Positions 3,931 through 6,963 of a stretch of 6,963 nucleotides of DNA are shown in pieces. The notes under the pieces were generated by a model. That model did not search any database, was not told the DNA's origin, and worked only from the letters and a program-made list of their open reading frames with translations. Source of the DNA: Smithellaceae bacterium (GTDB lineage Bacteria; Desulfobacterota; Syntrophia; Syntrophales; Smithellaceae); NCBI GenBank assembly GCA_028704195.1, contig JAQVLL010000106.1, positions 1-6,963 of the forward strand, in the 5' to 3' direction. How positions within the stretch are numbered: position 1 is the first letter of the stretch; the number at the start of each line of letters is the position of its first letter. The translations under genes and the position numbers were made by a program.

Positions 3931-6168
3931 ATGGCTTTGTTGATTCAATTTAAAAATAAATGTAAAATTAACATTCTGGCTATTTCTATTATTCTATTTT
4001 CATTGAGCAGCGCTGTTGTGGCTCAGGACTTTAATGTGCCCCAAGACGGTCCGGTGAAGATCGAGGCGGATACCCTTTCCTATGATAACGAACGCGATGT
4101 TTATTCTGCCAAAGGCAATGTCATTATACATTACGGCGGCGGCGTTTTAACCTCTGACACCGCTGAATATGACCGCAAGAATAAACTGGCAACTGCAGAG
4201 GGAAACGCATTTTTAAAGATGGCTGAAGACACGCTTGCGGGTGATAAAATTGTAGTGAATGTGGAAGATAAAACCGGCGTGGCTTACAATTCCAAAGCCT
4301 TTTATGCCCGTAATCATTTTTACATAAAAGGCGATAAAATCGAAAAAACAGGGGAAAACAGCTATTCTATTGAAAATCCTCTGGCCACAACCTGTGACGG
4401 TGATGACCCTGACTGGCAACTGGCCGGTTCTCAAATGAAAGTGACCCTGGAAGGATATGGCTGGGTGAACGGCGCCCGCTTTCTGACAAAGGGTTTTCCG
4501 GTATTATATTCGCCTCTTGTCGCGTTTCCAGCGAAAACAAAACGACAATCGGGCTTTCTTTTTCCGTATCTTGCCTACTCGAGAGATAAACATGGCATTG
4601 ATATCGAAATCCCATTTTTCTGGGCGATCAATTCTCAGATGGACGCGACATTATATACGCGCTACATGGAAAAACGAGGATTGAAGCAGGGTGTGGAATT
4701 CCGCTATTTCGCGGGTACCAAGTCCTTTGGAACGATCTATGCGGACTATCTGGAGGACAACAAAAGCATTAATGACACGTTCGGAAAGACGCAAAATCGT
4801 GACTGGCAGGGAATGCACCGTCGCTGGTCTTATTATATCAATCATCAGACGACTTTTGATCCGCAATTTTATTTCCGGACGGATTTACGCCGTGTTTCCG
4901 ATTCCTGGTATTTCCGTGATTTTAATTCCCATAATTACTATTTGACGAATTACGCTGCCACGGAGAAAGACCCTTTCCGAAAGGTTCCTTTTCAGGCAAA
5001 CGAGTCTCTGCCGTTTCTGGAATCGTCCGTCCGCCTGTTTAAGGGATGGAACAATTACAATGTGATGGCCCGTATCAGTTCCGTGGATAATTTTACGACC
5101 ACCAACAATGAAGGGACCCTGCAGAGATATCCGGAAATCATTTTTACCGGTATTAAACAGCGTGTTTTTTCCACACCGGTGTATCTGGAGTTTGAGGGCA
5201 ATTATGATTATTTTTACCGGGGCGAAGGTCAGAAAGGGCATTATCTTGATTTTGCACCGACACTGTCCCTTCCCATTGCGGTTTCCAAATACGCAAAGAT
5301 TGTCCCGCAAATTAAACTGAGAGAACTTTACTGGAATCGTGACGATTCGGGAGCTAATTCTGAAAACCGAAGCGGTGACCGTACGATCTATAATGCAGGT
5401 GTGTCTGCCAGCAGCAGGCTTTCCCGTGTCTATAATGTCAACATTCAGAACTGGGAGAAGTTAAGACATGAGATCAAACCGGAAATTTTTTATTCATACA
5501 TTCCGGAAATCCGTCTGAATAATCTTCCCAATTATTTGCCGCGGAATTACACGCTGCTGGATAGTTTTCTGCCTGACGATATACTCAATGCAAATGAACT
5601 GCAGCAACAAAACGCGGTTGCGTGGGCCCTTACCAATACGTTGACCGCCCGGGTAAAAAGCACAAACGACGAGCGCAGGTACCTGGAAATATTGCGTTTC
5701 AAACTGTTTCAGTTTTATGACATTAATGAGTCCAGAAGAGATTTTAGAAATTCAACCATGGAAAGTCGTCCCCTGTCGGATCTTGGTATGGAGATTGATT
5801 TCAAACCGCATCCCTACGTTTCCTTTCATGCCCGCAACCGATACAGTCCCTACAACGGCTGGAAAGAAATGAACTATGATCTGAATCTCAGAGACTGGCG
5901 CGGTGACAGACTGATATTCGGTTATCGCTATACGCTTGATTCCATCGAAGAGATCAACGCGGACTTAAGAGCGGTCATTACAGACCACCTGACGGGCAGG
6001 TTTGTTATCCGCCTTGATCGTTTCAACAACCGGACGGTGGAAACCACGGTCGGGCTTTTCTATTCAAAACAGTGCTGGGGCGTGGGGGTGGATTATACGA
6101 GAACTCACGATGATGAGAATGTGATGCTGAAAATATCATTGGCCGGATTAGGTATGTTAGGGATTTAA
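3931..6168 (+). CDS. lptD: LPS-assembly outer-membrane protein LptD
   Basis: The 745-aa precursor is the beta-barrel of the Lpt machine, which with the lipoprotein LptE inserts lipopolysaccharide into the outer leaflet of the outer membrane. A signal peptide (basic n-region KNKCK, hydrophobic 12-30, probable cleavage after AVVA at 31) leads to the periplasmic jelly-roll of the OstA/LptA type, about 40-150 (VKIEADTLSYDNERDVYSAKG). The family signature follows: TTCDGDDPDW, NGARF, PVLYSPLVAFP, KRQSGFLFP and PFFWAINSQMDATLYTRYM (about 153-246). The remainder is the barrel, rich in alternating aromatic strands, ending in LKISLAGLG. The mature protein has only two Cys, 155 and 715. They align with one inter-domain disulfide of E. 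coli LptD, which has four Cys. ATG 3931 is preferred over the TTG at 3928 directly before it; a weak AAGG (3924-3927) lies 3 bases upstream. E. coli LptD is 784 aa, so this copy is complete. Confidence 0.95.
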   Translation: MALLIQFKNKCKINILAISIILFSLSSAVVAQDFNVPQDGPVKIEADTLSYDNERDVYSAKGNVIIHYGGGVLTSDTAEYDRKNKLATAEGNAFLKMAEDTLAGDKIVVNVEDKTGVAYNSKAFYARNHFYIKGDKIEKTGENSYSIENPLATTCDGDDPDWQLAGSQMKVTLEGYGWVNGARFLTKGFPVLYSPLVAFPAKTKRQSGFLFPYLAYSRDKHGIDIEIPFFWAINSQMDATLYTRYMEKRGLKQGVEFRYFAGTKSFGTIYADYLEDNKSINDTFGKTQNRDWQGMHRRWSYYINHQTTFDPQFYFRTDLRRVSDSWYFRDFNSHNYYLTNYAATEKDPFRKVPFQANESLPFLESSVRLFKGWNNYNVMARISSVDNFTTTNNEGTLQRYPEIIFTGIKQRVFSTPVYLEFEGNYDYFYRGEGQKGHYLDFAPTLSLPIAVSKYAKIVPQIKLRELYWNRDDSGANSENRSGDRTIYNAGVSASSRLSRVYNVNIQNWEKLRHEIKPEIFYSYIPEIRLNNLPNYLPRNYTLLDSFLPDDILNANELQQQNAVAWALTNTLTARVKSTNDERRYLEILRFKLFQFYDINESRRDFRNSTMESRPLSDLGMEIDFKPHPYVSFHARNRYSPYNGWKEMNYDLNLRDWRGDRLIFGYRYTLDSIEEINADLRAVITDHLTGRFVIRLDRFNNRTVETTVGLFYSKQCWGVGVDYTRTHDDENVMLKISLAGLGMLGI

Positions 6169-6322
6169 TGATATTTTTCATTTCATGACTTAAAAAGAAT
6201 CATTTTTTTGCGTTGTCGGATCCGATCCATCATAAATCACCATTCGATTCAAATATTTTCCTTGACAAACGGAAGGGAATTGCATAGTTTGCATCTTTAA
6301 ATTTTTAGTAAAGTGACGGTTT
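6169..6322. other. lptD-rplM intergenic region
   Basis: The 154-base spacer is AT-rich. It contains a run of seven T (6203-6209) preceded by an A-rich stretch, but no GC-rich stem, so no clear lptD terminator is visible. The 3' half carries the rplM promoter, listed separately. Confidence 0.6.
6262..6290 (+). promoter_or_regulatory. Sigma-70-type promoter for rplM-rpsI
   Basis: A perfect TTGACA -35 (6262-6267) is separated by 17 bases from TAGTTT (6285-6290), which matches the -10 consensus at 3 of 6 positions including the first two and last. An AT-rich AAATATTTT (6251-6259) sits directly upstream, like an UP element, as expected for a ribosomal-protein promoter. Transcription would start near 6297, leaving a leader of about 30 bases. 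Confidence 0.65.
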
Positions 6323-6325
6323 ATG

Positions 6326-6754
6326 ATGAAAACATTTTCAGCGAAGGCAGAAGAGACAAAGAAAGACTGGTATGTGGTTGATGCATCCGGTAAAGTGTTG
6401 GGAAGGCTGGCCAGTGAGATCGCCTTGCGCCTTCGCGGCAAACACAAGGCCATTTATACGCCGCATGTCGATACCGGCGATTTTATTGTGGTGGTCAATG
6501 CCGAAAAGATCGTTTTGACCGGCAAAAAGCTGACCGATAAGATCTATTATTCCTATTCCGGATATCCGGGAGGGTTGAGAGAAACGGCTGCAGGAAAGAT
6601 GCTGGCGGAAAAACCGGAAAAGCTGATTCGCCTTGCCGTAGCCGGAATGATGCCCAAGAATAATCTTGGTAGAAAGATGCTGAAAAAACTGAAAATATAC
6701 AGCGGCAATGCGCACCCGCATGACGCGCAGTGTCCGAAGACCCTGGCGGTTTAA
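6326..6754 (+). CDS. rplM: 50S ribosomal protein L13
   Basis: The 142-aa product matches L13 along its whole length and equals the E. coli length. L13 binds 23S rRNA early in assembly of the large subunit. Recognisable blocks are DWYVVDASGKVLGRLASEI near the N-terminus, LRGKHKAIYTPHVDTGDF, NAEKIVLTGKK, the central YPGGLRE, and the C-terminal AGMMPKNNLGRKMLKKLKIY followed by GNAHPH. Two ATG codons are adjacent (6323 and 6326). The second gives MKTFSAK, aligned with MKTFTAK of E. coli, and is preferred; the first would only add one Met. The ribosome binding site is weak (AAGTGACGG upstream). rpsI follows after 48 bases, the standard L13-S9 pairing, so the two should be cotranscribed from the promoter at 6262-6290. 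Confidence 0.97.
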   Translation: MKTFSAKAEETKKDWYVVDASGKVLGRLASEIALRLRGKHKAIYTPHVDTGDFIVVVNAEKIVLTGKKLTDKIYYSYSGYPGGLRETAAGKMLAEKPEKLIRLAVAGMMPKNNLGRKMLKKLKIYSGNAHPHDAQCPKTLAV

Positions 6755-6802
6755 TCTGCCTCGGACGATTATTGATTGATTATATTTCATTTGGGAGAAG
6801 TC

Positions 6803-6963
6803 ATGACAGTACAACGATTTTATGCAACCGGTAAAAGAAAAAGCGCTATTGCACGTGTCTATATGAAGTCAGGGAGTGGGAATATCGTAGTCAACAAAAG
6901 AAACTACGAGGAATATTTTTCCCGTCCCAGTCTAAAGATGATAATCCGGCAGCCTTTGGAAAT
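6803..6963 (+). CDS. rpsI: 30S ribosomal protein S9, N-terminal part (3' end outside window)
   Basis: ATG 6803 follows GGGAG (6793-6797) with a 5-base spacer, a good ribosome binding site. The visible 53 codons read MTVQRFYATGKRKSAIARVY onward and include SGSGNIVVNKRNYEEYFSRPS and MIIRQPLE, the conserved N-terminal half of S9 (compare YYGTGRRKSSAARV and VVRQPLE in E. coli). S9 sits in the head of the small subunit, and its C-terminal tail, not visible here, reaches the P-site tRNA. The gene runs off the window after about 40 percent of the usual 130 residues. It is second in the rplM-rpsI operon. Confidence 0.96.
   Translation, partial: MTVQRFYATGKRKSAIARVYMKSGSGNIVVNKRNYEEYFSRPSLKMIIRQPLE

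Noticed and set aside
4213..5320. Several 70-141-codon frames overlapping lptD on both strands
   Set aside because: All are shadows of the full-length lptD frame.
6193..6209. A-rich then T7 stretch after lptD as an intrinsic terminator
   Set aside because: There is a T run but no GC-rich stem before it.
6190..6814. Minus-strand frames over rplM and its promoter (87 and 158 codons)
   Set aside because: They are antisense to the unmistakable rplM gene and show no ribosome binding site or protein-like motif.

Overview
The window reads as a chromosomal segment of a Gram-negative bacterium, most likely a Desulfobacterota (Desulfobacterales-like sulfate reducer). This is inferred from the style of the acyl-CoA dehydrogenase C-terminus, the FolC and LptD sequences and the small proteins; there is no rRNA or other taxonomic marker to prove it. 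LptD itself shows that the cell has an outer membrane with lipopolysaccharide.

Layout. (1) Positions 2-703 (+) hold the 3' part of an acyl-CoA dehydrogenase gene with a long helical C-terminal extension. It is closed by two consecutive hairpins, the second a textbook intrinsic terminator (about 755-794). (2) Positions 795-2563 form a 1.8-kb, mostly AT-rich island between the core genes. Its only supportable genes lie on the minus strand: a 57-codon small helical protein (1035-1208, excellent ribosome binding site); a 133-aa protein with a very basic Lys/Arg tail (1686-2087, excellent ribosome binding site); and a tiny gene (2417-2565) that reads as about 49 aa if one missing base is restored. 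The non-coding parts of the island hold several inverted repeats and an orphan Shine-Dalgarno sequence. (3) Positions 2564-6168 (+) hold folC (folate polyglutamylation) and lptD (outer-membrane LPS translocon), 68 bases apart and probably cotranscribed. (4) Positions 6169-6963 (+) hold a clear -35/-10 promoter, rplM (ribosomal protein L13) and the start of rpsI (S9), cut by the window end. This is the usual bacterial L13-S9 operon.

The plus-strand core genes serve beta-oxidation-type acyl-CoA oxidation, one-carbon cofactor retention, outer-membrane assembly and translation. I see no single pathway linking them. The island's minus-strand genes converge on the acyl-CoA dehydrogenase gene and diverge from folC.

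I found no CRISPR array, transposase, tRNA, rRNA or recognisable defence system. The items most worth a second look are the three unrecognised small minus-strand genes, in particular the frameshifted one whose start codon overlaps the folC start; the histone-tail-like protein; the inverted repeats of the island; and the minimal two-cysteine arrangement of LptD.
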